Position numbers and translations under genes: made by a program. The notes beneath the pieces are model-generated. The model was given only the letters and a program-made list of their open reading frames with translations, was not told the DNA's origin and ran no database searches. A stretch of DNA of 64,000 nt, from the NCBI RefSeq assembly GCF_001669775.1, contig NZ_LXWK01000017.1, positions 124,001-188,000 of the forward strand. The letters run 5' to 3'. Positions 55,353 to 64,000 of this stretch are shown here, piece by piece (the first letter of the stretch is position 1; every line of letters begins with the position of its first letter). Origin of the DNA: Rheinheimera sp. SA_1 (GTDB lineage Bacteria; Pseudomonadota; Gammaproteobacteria; Enterobacterales; Alteromonadaceae).

Positions 55353-56372
55353 CTACTCGCGGGATAAATGACGCTCGCGGAACAAGGCAGGTGTACAGCC
55401 ATTGGCTTTTTTAAAGGCGGCGTAAAAAGTCGACAGCGACTGAAAACCAGCCGCCTCGGCAATGGCTTCCAGCGTCTGGCCGGGTTGTTCAAGCAGCAGG
55501 CGCTGGGTTTCGCCGATCCGCAACTGCGCTATATATTGTTTAAATGAGGTGCCGTTGTTGTCATTCAGCAATTGCGACAAACGCGCTTGCGGCAGACCTA
55601 ACCGCCGCGACAGCCGGGCGAGTGTCAGGCTTGGATCCAGATAAAGCCGCTCCCGCGTCATCAAATCGGCGAGCGCTTGTAACTCAGTGGCAGCCTCAGC
55701 GGCCGGAATACGCCGATCCTGATAAGGTTCGACCGGTGCCTGACCTTGCCGCCAGGCCCAGGCGACGGCCCCACACAGATAAAGCACAAAGGAAAAGGAC
55801 AAGGCTCCGACAATATAAGAGGTAAAACCTGAGGTGTAATATGCCAGCCAAATCAGCCAAAGTCCGGTGGTAACAGCAAGCAGCAACATTCTGGCAGTGC
55901 CTGCTGGCAAACGATGGCGCTGCTGCACCAGCACGGCGGTACTGACAATGAGATAAACCAACCAAAGCAAGTTTCCAGTCGTCACAATAGGGCCGTGCCA
56001 GATCCTAGCGTGGTCGGCATAAGGCCACAGCAGATTAAGCGAAATAGCAATAATCGCCAGCGCACTGCCATGCCACAGCTCAAAACGCCCCAAAGCAGTG
56101 GAATTGCTCAGGCTGGTGCGGATAAAAAAATACAAAGAGGGGCCGATCAGCAAACAGGCGGTTAAACCTGCTTGCATGACTAAAGCAGGCGTGTCGGGCA
56201 GAAAATAAAATGCCACTGATTTACCGGTGCGCACACTGACCATCAAAATCAGCACCGCCAGCGCACGTTGCGCCAGCGATGTTTTCGCGGCAAACCACAG
56301 ATACAGTGCCAGCGCCAGGCCATTAAAAGCACCCAGCGCCGAGAAGAAAAACAACAGGTGTTCGCTTAACAT
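55353..56372 (-). CDS. Membrane-bound AraC-family transcription regulator
   Basis: 339 residues. About seven membrane helices occupy residues 1-215 (LLFFFSALGAFNGLALALYLW to FSFVLYLCGAVAWAW), then an AraC HTH domain (about 240-335) with LTLARLSRRLGLPQARLSQLLN and ETLEAIAEAAGFQSLSTFYAAFKKANG-like second helix-turn-helix. The DNA-binding part would work from the membrane. It precedes the DJ-1/lumazine-like genes on the same strand, which are plausible targets. Confidence 0.87.
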   Translation of the reverse strand: MLSEHLLFFFSALGAFNGLALALYLWFAAKTSLAQRALAVLILMVSVRTGKSVAFYFLPDTPALVMQAGLTACLLIGPSLYFFIRTSLSNSTALGRFELWHGSALAIIAISLNLLWPYADHARIWHGPIVTTGNLLWLVYLIVSTAVLVQQRHRLPAGTARMLLLAVTTGLWLIWLAYYTSGFTSYIVGALSFSFVLYLCGAVAWAWRQGQAPVEPYQDRRIPAAEAATELQALADLMTRERLYLDPSLTLARLSRRLGLPQARLSQLLNDNNGTSFKQYIAQLRIGETQRLLLEQPGQTLEAIAEAAGFQSLSTFYAAFKKANGCTPALFRERHLSRE

Positions 56373-56480
56373 GGTTTCAACATCGGTAGTCCACTCCCTG
56401 GGACGACAAATCGCTGCCGAATCATCCGGTTATTCGTGTTGATCTGCAATGGGTTTTATCAACTCAGTTACAGATCAACA

Positions 56481-56555
56481 TCACTTAAATTAAAGCCACC
56501 TAAACCAAAGTCACTTAAGCCAAAGTCACTTAAACCAAAGTCACTTAAACCAAAG
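56481..56555. repeat. 15-bp tandem repeat at the tyrS 3' end
   Basis: Five units of 15 bp, consensus TCACTTAAACCAAAG, the last two identical and the first two with 3-4 changes. On the minus strand each unit reads CTTTGGTTTAAGTGA, that is the tyrS end Val-Thr-Leu-Val-stop repeated in frame. The last unit overlaps the tyrS stop. Confidence 0.8.
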
Positions 56556-57747
56556 TCACCTTAGCAAATTTCCGTTTCCCGACCTGGAAAATAGTGCTGG
56601 AACCTTTGGCGAACTCCAGTTTGCTGTCTTCCACTTTAGTGTCGCCGTTTAATTTCACCGCACCTTGTTTAATCATCCGCATCGCTTCTGACGTGCTTTC
56701 GACCAGACCTGCTTCTTTTAATAGCTGTGGAATAGCAATGGCAGCAGCTTCAATCGCCACTGTCACTTCCGGGATATCATCCGGCAAAGCGTTTTTGGAA
56801 AAGCGCTGGGTGAAGTCGGCGTGAGCAGCTTCGGCGGCGGCTTCATCATGGAAACGGGCGATAATTTCTTTTGCCAGTTCAATTTTGATATCACGCGGAT
56901 TGCGACCTTCGGCGGCTTGTTGTTTCAGCGCGGCGATGTCTGCCAACGGCCGGAAGCTAAGTAAATCGTAATAACGCCACATTAAGTCATCGCTGACCGA
57001 CATCATTTTGCCGAACATTTCGGTTGGGCTATCGGTAATGCCAATATAGTTGCCAAGCGATTTTGACATTTTCTGCACGCCGTCGAGGCCTTCCAGCAAC
57101 GGCACCATAATAATGGTCTGTGGCCGCTGGCCTTCGTCTTTTTGCAGTTCACGACCCATCAACAGGTTAAAACGCTGATCGGTGCCGCCCATTTCGATAT
57201 CGGCCTGCAGCGCAACTGAATCCCAGCCTTGCACCAGCGGGTATAAAAATTCGTGAATGGCGATCGATTGGTTGTTGGCGTACCGCTTTTTGAAGTCATC
57301 ACGTTCCAGCATCCGGGCGACTGTTTGCCGGGCGGCTAATTTGATCATGCCAGCAGCACCGAGCTGTTCCATCCATTCGGAGTTAAAAGCAATCCGGGTT
57401 TTTGCCGGATCCAGGATCTTAAATACCTGATCCTGATACGTTTGCGCATTGGCTAACACGTCTTCACGGGTGAGTGGTTTACGCGTGACATTCTTGCCGG
57501 TCGGGTCACCAATCATGCCGGTGAAATCGCCGATCAGGAAAATAACTTCATGGCCGAGCTGCTGAAAAGTGCGTAATTTGTTGATTAAAACTGTGTGGCC
57601 AAGGTGCAAATCCGGAGCTGTTGGATCAAAGCCAGCTTTAACTTTTAACGGTTTGCCTTCCTTTAATTTAGCAATTAGTTCTTCTTCTAATAACACCTCT
57701 TCACAACCACGCTTGATCTCGGCTAAGGCCTGTTGCCACTGCGTCAT
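56545..57747 (-). CDS. tyrS: Tyrosyl-tRNA synthetase
   Basis: Charges tRNA(Tyr). 400 residues, class I. HIGH-type motif PDLHLGHTV (about 45-53), [24 protein letters not shown] and a C-terminal S4 RNA-binding domain ([15 protein letters not shown]). It is divergent from an M23 peptidase gene. The C-terminal VTLV-stop is copied in the downstream tandem repeat. Confidence 0.97.
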   Translation of the reverse strand: MTQWQQALAEIKRGCEEVLLEEELIAKLKEGKPLKVKAGFDPTAPDLHLGHTVLINKLRTFQQLGHEVIFLIGDFTGMIGDPTGKNVTRKPLTREDVLANAQTYQDQVFKILDPAKTRIAFNSEWMEQLGAAGMIKLAARQTVARMLERDDFKKRYANNQSIAIHEFLYPLVQGWDSVALQADIEMGGTDQRFNLLMGRELQKDEGQRPQTIIMVPLLEGLDGVQKMSKSLGNYIGITDSPTEMFGKMMSVSDDLMWRYYDLLSFRPLADIAALKQQAAEGRNPRDIKIELAKEIIARFHDEAAAEAAHADFTQRFSKNALPDDIPEVTVAIEAAAIAIPQLLKEAGLVESTSEAMRMIKQGAVKLNGDTKVEDSKLEFAKGSSTIFQVGKRKFAKVTLV

Positions 57748-57908
57748 GCGTTACTCCTTCGGATAATTTTTCGCCTGAATTTATAAGCCCGCATTCTACT
57801 GCAACATTCCTTGTGATTAAACGCACAAAACTCTTGGATCTTGCAAAAAATCGTTATATGCTCATTTTTTACGTGGTTTCCCCCATAATAATAAGAGATG
57901 CGCCTTCT

Positions 57909-59213
57909 ATGTTTTCATCTTTGCCCACTAAACATCGCTTAGTCATCGTTGGCTTAGCCTCATTATTGTCTGTACTGCTGTTGATCCCTTCAGATCCTGC
58001 CGAAGCTTCGAAAGACTCGGAAAAGAGCAGTTTAGAAATTGGTAAACGTTATAGCCTGGCCGTTCCGGTCGTCACTGAATCCTTGACCCAAACTGCCGAC
58101 AGCACCCTGCCGCAAGAAGACAACTCTTTAGAGTGGGTTTCGGTAGAAGTTAAAAGAGGTGATGTATTAGGTTCAGTGTTCCGCAAAGCTAAAATTGACC
58201 CGCTGACCATGCAGGCGATTTTAGACTCTGGTAAAGACGCTAAAACCCTGACCCGCTTATTTCCAGGTGAACAACTCGAATTTGGCTTAGCGGCCGACGG
58301 TTCTTTGCAAGAATTACGTTATACCATCAGCAACTTAAAGACCTTACGGGTGCAGCGCACCGGCGACAACACCTTTGAATCACGTCAGCTGCAAAAAGAA
58401 ATTGAAGTTCGCACTGAAGTGGTTGCAGGCGTGATTAGCGGCAGTTTCTGGAATTCGGCAATACGCGCTGGTTTATCTGAAGCGCAAATTCTTGATTTAG
58501 CAAACGTTTTTGGTTACGACATCGACTTCGCGTTAGACATTCATTCCGGTGATACTTTCAGTGTGATGTTCGAACGTAACTACGCTGAAGGTCAGTATAT
58601 TGGTAACGGCGCTATTATCGCCGCACAGTTCCAGAACCAGGGTCAGGTTTATCAGGCAGTTCGCCACACCGATGGCAACTTCTATAAGCCAGATGGTGGT
58701 GGCATGCGACAGGCCTTCTTGCGTGCCCCGGTCAGCTTCCAATATGTCAGCTCTAATTTTAATCCTCGTCGTTTACATCCGGTTCTTGGTAAAATCCGCG
58801 CACACAATGGTGTTGATTATGTTGCCCCTGTTGGCACGCCAATCATGGCGGCTGGTGATGGTAAAGTCATCGATTCTGCGAAAAAAGGTGCTAACGGTAA
58901 CTACGTCTTTATTCAGCACGCCAATAATATCGTGACCAAATACCTGCACTTATCCAAACGTGAAGTAAAACGTGGTGATAAAGTGAAACAAGGTGATGTG
59001 ATTGGACGTTTAGGCGCAACGGGCCGTGTCACCGGCGCCCACCTGCATTATGAATTTGTGGTTGGCGGTGTGCACCGTAATCCAAGAACAGTAAAATTAC
59101 CGCAAGCCCATCCGTTGGAAGGCGTGGCGAAAGTGAAGTTTGCCAATAACGCCAAGCAGTTAATCGCTCAGCTGAAATCGCATGAACGTGTGGTACTGGC
59201 CTCAAACCAGTAA
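57909..59213 (+). CDS. M23 peptidoglycan DD-metalloendopeptidase (MepM-like)
   Basis: 434 residues. Membrane/signal segment LVIVGLASLLSVLLLIP, an OapA/LysM-like region (VSVEVKRGDVLGSVFRKA, LFPGEQLEFGL), and a C-terminal lysostaphin-type M23 domain with HNGVDYVAPVGTPIMAAGDG and GAHLHYEF, the zinc ligands. It probably cuts meso-DAP crosslinks, as MepM/YebA does. ATG 57909 was chosen over the GTG at 57813. anmK follows after 12 bp, tying it to wall recycling. Confidence 0.9.
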   Translation: MFSSLPTKHRLVIVGLASLLSVLLLIPSDPAEASKDSEKSSLEIGKRYSLAVPVVTESLTQTADSTLPQEDNSLEWVSVEVKRGDVLGSVFRKAKIDPLTMQAILDSGKDAKTLTRLFPGEQLEFGLAADGSLQELRYTISNLKTLRVQRTGDNTFESRQLQKEIEVRTEVVAGVISGSFWNSAIRAGLSEAQILDLANVFGYDIDFALDIHSGDTFSVMFERNYAEGQYIGNGAIIAAQFQNQGQVYQAVRHTDGNFYKPDGGGMRQAFLRAPVSFQYVSSNFNPRRLHPVLGKIRAHNGVDYVAPVGTPIMAAGDGKVIDSAKKGANGNYVFIQHANNIVTKYLHLSKREVKRGDKVKQGDVIGRLGATGRVTGAHLHYEFVVGGVHRNPRTVKLPQAHPLEGVAKVKFANNAKQLIAQLKSHERVVLASNQ

Positions 59214-59225
59214 GCTTCCAATCTG

Positions 59226-60329
59226 ATGAACAACGACCAGCTTTATATCGGGATCATGTCAGGCACCAGCCTGGATGGGATTGATGTGGTGCTGGTCGAT
59301 TTTGCGCAAACGTCCCCAAAACTTTTAAACTCCCTATTACTGCCCTACCCTGCAACCTTACGCGCCGAACTTGCGACCATCAGCCAGCCTGGTGCTAATG
59401 AAATTGAACGGCTGGGTCTCATCGAAGCCGATTTAGCTGATTGTTATGCCGCTGCCGTAGCACAGCTGCTGCAACAAAGCGGCGTTCAGGCTAACCAGAT
59501 TGAAGCCATTGGCTGTCATGGTCAAACCATCCGTCACCGCCCGAATGCGCGACAGCCTTTTAGTTACCAGATTGGGGATATGCACCGGCTTGCTGCATTA
59601 ACCGGTATTCGGGTGATTGGTGATTTTCGACGTAAAGACATTGCCTTTGGTGGCCAGGGTGCACCTTTGGTACCGGCATTTCATCAGGCGATCTTTGCTG
59701 ATCCTGGCAAAGGCCGCTGCATTCTCAATATCGGCGGTATCGCCAATCTGACGTTATTGCTGCCGCATCAACCGCTGCTTGGTTTTGATACCGGCCCCGG
59801 CAACTGTTTACTCGACAACTGGGTTGAACTGCACCAACAACAACCTTATGACGCCGCCGGTGCTTTTGCCGCCAGCGGTCAGTTGTTACCAGATTTACTG
59901 CTGCAGTTGTTGTCCGATCCTTATTTTGCCCAAACCGGCCCCAAAAGCACCGGCCGCGAGTACTTTCAGCTGCAATGGTTGAACCAGCATTTGGCCGGCC
60001 GCAGTGTTGCTGCAGCTGATGTGCAACGCACCTTAAGCCGTTTTAGCGCTGGTACTATGGCGCTGGCAATTAGCCAGTATCCGGTATCAGATATCTTCGT
60101 CTGTGGTGGTGGTGCTTTTAACCCGGTACTGCTGGCTGATTTACAGTCGTTATTGCCGCAGTGTTATATAGGCACCACAGCAGAGCTTGGTGTGGCGCCG
60201 GACTGGGTAGAAGCAATGGCATTTGCCTGGCTGGCTTATGCCTATGACATGCGGATTCCGGGCAATGTACCGGCAGTGACCGGCGCCCGGCATGCGGTGG
60301 TATTGGGGTTGGAGTTTTTGCCCTGCTAG
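59226..60329 (+). CDS. anmK: Anhydro-N-acetylmuramic acid kinase
   Basis: Converts anhydroMurNAc to MurNAc-6-phosphate in cell-wall recycling. 367 residues with GIMSGTSLDGIDVVLVDF, IGCHGQTIRHRP, VIGDFRRKDIAFGGQGAPLVPAFH, and DTGPGNCLLDNW. It is downstream of the M23 endopeptidase, consistent with a recycling operon. Confidence 0.96.
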   Translation: MNNDQLYIGIMSGTSLDGIDVVLVDFAQTSPKLLNSLLLPYPATLRAELATISQPGANEIERLGLIEADLADCYAAAVAQLLQQSGVQANQIEAIGCHGQTIRHRPNARQPFSYQIGDMHRLAALTGIRVIGDFRRKDIAFGGQGAPLVPAFHQAIFADPGKGRCILNIGGIANLTLLLPHQPLLGFDTGPGNCLLDNWVELHQQQPYDAAGAFAASGQLLPDLLLQLLSDPYFAQTGPKSTGREYFQLQWLNQHLAGRSVAAADVQRTLSRFSAGTMALAISQYPVSDIFVCGGGAFNPVLLADLQSLLPQCYIGTTAELGVAPDWVEAMAFAWLAYAYDMRIPGNVPAVTGARHAVVLGLEFLPC

Positions 60330-60331
60330 TT

Positions 60332-60359
60332 GTTGCTGGTTTGAACTGAAACCAGCAAC
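60332..60359. terminator. Convergent hairpin between anmK and pqiC
   Basis: Stem GTTGCTGGTTT / AAACCAGCAAC of 11 bp, with a 6-base loop. It lies 2 bp past the anmK stop and 10 bp before the pqiC stop. Little T-run on either side. Confidence 0.55.
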
Positions 60360-60369
60360 GCAGCCCAGT

Positions 60370-60960
60370 TTACTCGCCAGCTTTCACCTTCAACACATCC
60401 GGCTTAAACAGCTGACTGATATCAGTCACCACTTGTTGCCAGCCGGTGCCTAAAGTCGCGACCAGCGATGGATAACCATCTTCTGGCTGCGCTAACTCCA
60501 ACGCAAAACGTTGTTGGATGGTATGTTCACCATTCACCACACTGTACTTGCCGCTAATCAGCACTCTGCCTTGTTCAGTGCCATGAAACTGTTCCACCTG
60601 CACCAGCAACCTTTGTTGTGGCCCTTGTGGCGCACGGTCAGTCACCCGGTGACCCGGCAGTGCCGCCGCAAGCTGCTGCTGTAATAATCGCGTCAGCTGC
60701 TGATCCAAAGCTTCTGCCCACTGGTGCTGGCTGGTTTTCACCAGCTGCACGTCCGAGGTTTGTAAAATCAGCGCATTGGTGTTGAGGTAATTCGCGACCA
60801 TCACCGGCTCGATCACAATCACCGATGCGTTCATCGAGGCGGACGCTGCGGTATTTGCCTGTTGCGGCAACTGATAAAAATTCAGTTCCTGCACCGAGCT
60901 GCAACCGCTTGATACAGTAACCCCTAACGCCATCATTAAGCTAGCAACTGTGCGCTTCAT
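60370..60960 (-). CDS. pqiC: Lipoprotein PqiC
   Basis: Outer-membrane-tethered lipoprotein of 196 residues in the PqiABC envelope transport system. Lipobox VSSGC (Cys20), then ELNFYQLPQQ and VVIEPVMVANYLNTNALIL. Its start overlaps the pqiB stop by 4 bp. PqiC forms the outer end of the PqiB tunnel in E. coli. Confidence 0.9.
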   Translation of the reverse strand: MKRTVASLMMALGVTVSSGCSSVQELNFYQLPQQANTAASASMNASVIVIEPVMVANYLNTNALILQTSDVQLVKTSQHQWAEALDQQLTRLLQQQLAAALPGHRVTDRAPQGPQQRLLVQVEQFHGTEQGRVLISGKYSVVNGEHTIQQRFALELAQPEDGYPSLVATLGTGWQQVVTDISQLFKPDVLKVKAGE

Positions 60961-62798
60961 GGTTTAACTCCTTGTTTTGGCTCAGGATCAGTTTTTGGAT
61001 CAGCGCCTAAAATTAACGCGTTACTTTGCTGATTTAATGTCTGCACTACGGGCTGTAAATCGCGCAGCACTTTGTCCATCGCCTGCAAATTGCTGTTAAT
61101 CCGCTCATACACCGGGGAACCTGCGCTAAAGCCATTCAGAGTTTTACGCATTTCCAGCAAACTTTGTTGCACCTCCGCCGGCAACGCCTGGGTGGAATCT
61201 TTACCAACCAGCGCATCTAAGCTTTTCACCAGTTGCTGACTTTCCAGCATCAGTTGTTTGGTTTCGTTTAAAGTGGCCGAGCTATCCGCCAGCACTTGCT
61301 CAACAGGCAGATTGTTGATTTTATCCAGCGCCTGCAGCACTTTTTGTTCAATATGACCTAAGCCAGAGCGCGCCGTTGGCAGGATTTTATAACCGGCGAA
61401 TTGGTCCAGTTCCGGTGTAGCCAGCGGTGTGATCTGGACGTTGGCGGCTGCAGCGTCAGTTGCTTCGCTAGCAGCATCGGCAATCGCAGTGACCACAGCT
61501 TCGGCGCCGCTTGCAGCTGTAGGATTGGTGACTGCGTTGACCACAGCTGCGCTTGTACCTGCGGCATCGCTTGCAGCAACTGCTGCGACATCTGCAACGA
61601 CATCTGCCGGCGCCTGTGTCGGCGCATCTTCAATGATATTTAAATCGATATACAAACCACCGGTCAGTAAATTGCCGGTTTTTAACACTGCCCGCAGACC
61701 TTGTTGCACTGCCTGATCCAGTTCTGTTTGTAGTTGTGGCAACGTTAAACTGTCATACAGCCGGCCGGCTTCGACCCGAATTAACACCGGAATACCGCGG
61801 TTAAAGGCAATTTGCAGCGGGTTTTTCATATTAAAAAAATACGGCACTGTCATCACGGTACCAATGCGCACACCGCGATATTCCACCGGCGCGCCGGAAG
61901 TCAGGCCACGCACTGATTCGTCGAAAAACAACAGGTATTCCAGATACTCATTATAAAGACCATCCTGAATGCTCTTTTTATTCTCGAACAGCTGAAACTT
62001 GCTATTGTTAGCCGCTTGCGCTCCCACCGGCCAGCCATCGAGCACATCGAAGGTCACACCGCCGCTGAGTAATGTGGCAATTGAACCCATTTCAATCCGT
62101 ACCCCTTCGGCCGACATATCCAGCGCCATACCGCTGCTTTGCCAGAACCGCACATTCTCAGTCACCAGCGCATCATAAGGCGCGCGGATAAACAGCTGAT
62201 AACGCATGGAACGGCCGGCGGTATCAAATTCACCAAGTTCTACCGTCCCTACGTCATAACCCCGGTATAGCACCGGATCGCCAACCGACAATGAAGTGGC
62301 ATCACCACTGGTTAAAAATACCCGCACACCCGGTGCATCCGGTGGCGCGATTGGCGGACTGTCTAAAAGTTCGTAGTAAAATTTATCAGTGCTGCCTTTG
62401 CCTGGTTGCAGTTCAATATAAGCACCTGATAACAATGTATTTAAGCCGGTCACGCCACCGCGGCCAACGCTTGGTTTGACCACCCACAACTGCGATTCAT
62501 CGTTTAACAATGCATCACTGCCCGGATTCATCCGCGCTTTGATCACCACTTGTTTTAAATCCTGCGACAATTCCACCGAAAACACTTTACCAACATCAAC
62601 ACTGCGGCTTTTGATGGCGGTTTTACCCGGAATAATACCTTCAGCGTTACTGGCTAATAAGGTCAGCGTTGGTCCTTGATTTTTATAGGTATAAACCAGC
62701 ATCCAGGCGCCAATCAGCACCGCCACCACCGGAACTATCCAGATGGGTGACCACTGGGTTATTTTCCGTACCCTGGCTTTTACCGCTTGTTCAGTCAC
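60957..62798 (-). CDS. pqiB: Intermembrane transport protein PqiB with Ala-rich insert
   Basis: 613 residues: one membrane anchor (about 19-36), three MCE/MlaD domains (about 43-132, 157-255, 287-390), and a C-terminal helical region. MCE proteins carry lipids between membranes. E. coli PqiB is shorter (546). An Ala/Asp/Val-rich segment at 394-455 (about 60 residues) is inserted between the third domain and the FAGYKILPT block, where E. coli has only a short linker. Coupled to pqiA and pqiC by 4-bp overlaps. Confidence 0.93.
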   Translation of the reverse strand: MTEQAVKARVRKITQWSPIWIVPVVAVLIGAWMLVYTYKNQGPTLTLLASNAEGIIPGKTAIKSRSVDVGKVFSVELSQDLKQVVIKARMNPGSDALLNDESQLWVVKPSVGRGGVTGLNTLLSGAYIELQPGKGSTDKFYYELLDSPPIAPPDAPGVRVFLTSGDATSLSVGDPVLYRGYDVGTVELGEFDTAGRSMRYQLFIRAPYDALVTENVRFWQSSGMALDMSAEGVRIEMGSIATLLSGGVTFDVLDGWPVGAQAANNSKFQLFENKKSIQDGLYNEYLEYLLFFDESVRGLTSGAPVEYRGVRIGTVMTVPYFFNMKNPLQIAFNRGIPVLIRVEAGRLYDSLTLPQLQTELDQAVQQGLRAVLKTGNLLTGGLYIDLNIIEDAPTQAPADVVADVAAVAASDAAGTSAAVVNAVTNPTAASGAEAVVTAIADAASEATDAAAANVQITPLATPELDQFAGYKILPTARSGLGHIEQKVLQALDKINNLPVEQVLADSSATLNETKQLMLESQQLVKSLDALVGKDSTQALPAEVQQSLLEMRKTLNGFSAGSPVYERINSNLQAMDKVLRDLQPVVQTLNQQSNALILGADPKTDPEPKQGVKP

Positions 62799-64000
62799 TG
62801 CCTTGTCTCCAGTTGTTCAGTCGGACTTGGATCCCACAATAAGCGGGGATCAAAACTCATCGCCGCCAGCATGGTGATAATCACCACACAAGCAAATACA
62901 AAGGTACCCATGCCGGGATAAACACCGACCAGCGCATCAAACCGCACCAAGGCGGCTAAAATCGCCACCACCAGCACGTCGACCATCGACCAGCGGCCAA
63001 TCCAGTCGACCACCGGATACACCCAGGTGCCATGCTGACTGCGCTCACTCAGCGGCAAGGTGGTTAAATAACAAAGCCAGAACATCACAGCGATTTTCAG
63101 CACCGGGATCACCACGCTAGCCAATAACACCACAATCGCCACCGGATAAGCACCGTCCTGCCACATCAAAATAATGCCGCTGATAATGGTCGATTCGATG
63201 CTGTCGCCGAGCGAAACCGTTTCCATCATCGGCAAAAAATTGGCCGGAATATATAAAATAGTGGCGGTGAACAATAACGCTAAAGTCTTTTGGACACTGT
63301 CCGGAATACGTTGCCGCACCTTAGTGCCACAGCGGGAGCAGGTCGGTTGCTCCAGTGGCACCAACGCAGTACAGCAATTACAAACCTTGAGCTGCTGGCT
63401 TAAACCCGTCTCGCCGGCGATTTTACCTTGTACCGGTTGCGGCGCTGGTGCGATGCGCGACCATAATTCATGCCGGTCGACCACTTGAAAAGTACGCAGG
63501 TGTAACAGACAAAAAATACAAAATGCCCAAAAACTCATGCCGAGTGAGATTTCAAAATGGGTTAGTAACTTCACAAAGCTGACAATCAGACCAATCAGGA
63601 AAATATCGACCATGCTCCAGGGCTTCAGCGCATACAACAAGCGCGCAGTTTGCACCAGAGCAGGCAAGCGAATATACATGCCAAGCTTTAAGTAAACGAT
63701 GGCAATCATACAAAAGGCCGGAATTGCCTGAATAAACAACCAGACCAGAATGGCGAGCCATGGGTAATTTTCGCTCAGTAATACCGCTGAGGTATCGAGG
63801 AAATCCATATCACGATGGCTGCCTGCAGCATCCATCCCAACAAAAGGGAATAAGTTGGTCAGTACCAACATAAACAAGGCGCTGATGGCATACAAAATAG
63901 GACGAATTGCCGATTCCCGCTGCCGTGCATCCAGTTCATGACCACAACGTTGACAATCGGCTTCTTCACCGTCTTGTAGTGCTGGCAGTTGTTGCAGCAA
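62795..64000 (-). CDS. pqiA: Paraquat-inducible protein A (5' end beyond window)
   Basis: At least 401 residues. Two zinc-ribbon/four-helix modules: CQRCGHEL then LFMLVLTNLFPFVGMDAAG; CNCCTALV with CSRCGTKVRQRIP then LYIPANFLPMMETVSLG. PqiA is the inner-membrane partner of PqiB. The first zinc-ribbon pair and roughly 18 residues are beyond the window end, so the true start is not seen. Confidence 0.93.
   Translation of the reverse strand: MLQQLPALQDGEEADCQRCGHELDARQRESAIRPILYAISALFMLVLTNLFPFVGMDAAGSHRDMDFLDTSAVLLSENYPWLAILVWLFIQAIPAFCMIAIVYLKLGMYIRLPALVQTARLLYALKPWSMVDIFLIGLIVSFVKLLTHFEISLGMSFWAFCIFCLLHLRTFQVVDRHELWSRIAPAPQPVQGKIAGETGLSQQLKVCNCCTALVPLEQPTCSRCGTKVRQRIPDSVQKTLALLFTATILYIPANFLPMMETVSLGDSIESTIISGIILMWQDGAYPVAIVVLLASVVIPVLKIAVMFWLCYLTTLPLSERSQHGTWVYPVVDWIGRWSMVDVLVVAILAALVRFDALVGVYPGMGTFVFACVVIITMLAAMSFDPRLLWDPSPTEQLETRQ

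Noticed and set aside
56481-56555. Tandem repeats considered as a CRISPR array
   Set aside because: Units are 15 bp and directly abutting with no unique spacers, and there is no leader or cas gene.

Overview
The window looks like chromosome of a gammaproteobacterium close to Rheinheimera/Alishewanella (Chromatiaceae-Alteromonadales). This rests on the complete Na+-NQR operon with nqrM, FabV as enoyl-ACP reductase, DksA-GluQ-PcnB-FolK-PanBC and BolA/YajG/AmpG synteny shared with Escherichia coli, and moderate GC. The genus is an inference. I see no rRNA, tRNA, CRISPR array, prophage or intact insertion sequence. Almost all the DNA is housekeeping or regulatory core genome.

Layout. 0-9 kb: a sensor kinase, rdgC, a coupled operon (hybrid kinase, HIT protein, HDOD protein), an M17 peptidase and an outer-membrane barrel. 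9.7-16 kb: nqrM and nqrABCDEF. 16-23.5 kb: fabV, bolA, alkB, divergent rlmG-yajG-cyclophilin, an unknown gene, ampG and a small XRE regulator. 23.9-29.8 kb: erpA, a coiled-coil membrane protein, a ClC transporter, hemJ, pyrB and hemL. 29.8-34.6 kb: two transmembrane winged-helix/beta-propeller regulators around a tiny acidic secreted peptide. 34.8-41.9 kb: mrcB, hrpB, pepB and a TauE/SafE permease. 42-47.6 kb: dksA-gluQ-pcnB-folK and panBC; pcnB appears to start at AUU, as in E. coli. 47.6-52.3 kb: an unknown 124-residue protein converging on a coupled FHA-GAF-GGDEF cyclase / Ser-Thr kinase pair. 52.4-56.4 kb: an SPFH protein with a ribbon-helix-helix partner and a strong operator-like palindrome, then a periplasmic DJ-1/lumazine-binding-like pair beside a membrane-bound AraC regulator. 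56.5-64 kb: tyrS, an M23 endopeptidase, anmK and pqiABC (pqiA cut by the window end).

How genes work together. Cell-wall recycling and synthesis recur: AmpG imports anhydro-muropeptides, AnmK phosphorylates anhydroMurNAc, an M23 enzyme cuts crosslinks and PBP1B polymerises. PqiABC maintains the envelope. Na+-NQR supplies sodium-motive force and NqrM matures it. HemJ and HemL serve haem synthesis and ErpA serves Fe-S assembly.

The most interesting non-core signals are: (1) two full ERIC-like 128-bp palindromes and a 31-bp deletion derivative; (2) a likely AUU start for pcnB; (3) the FHA-cyclase/Ser-Thr-kinase couple; (4) the SPFH/RHH pair with a 27-bp palindrome over its promoter; (5) tandem 15-bp repeats that copy the stop codon of tyrS; (6) the transmembrane wHTH-propeller pair around a secreted acidic peptide.
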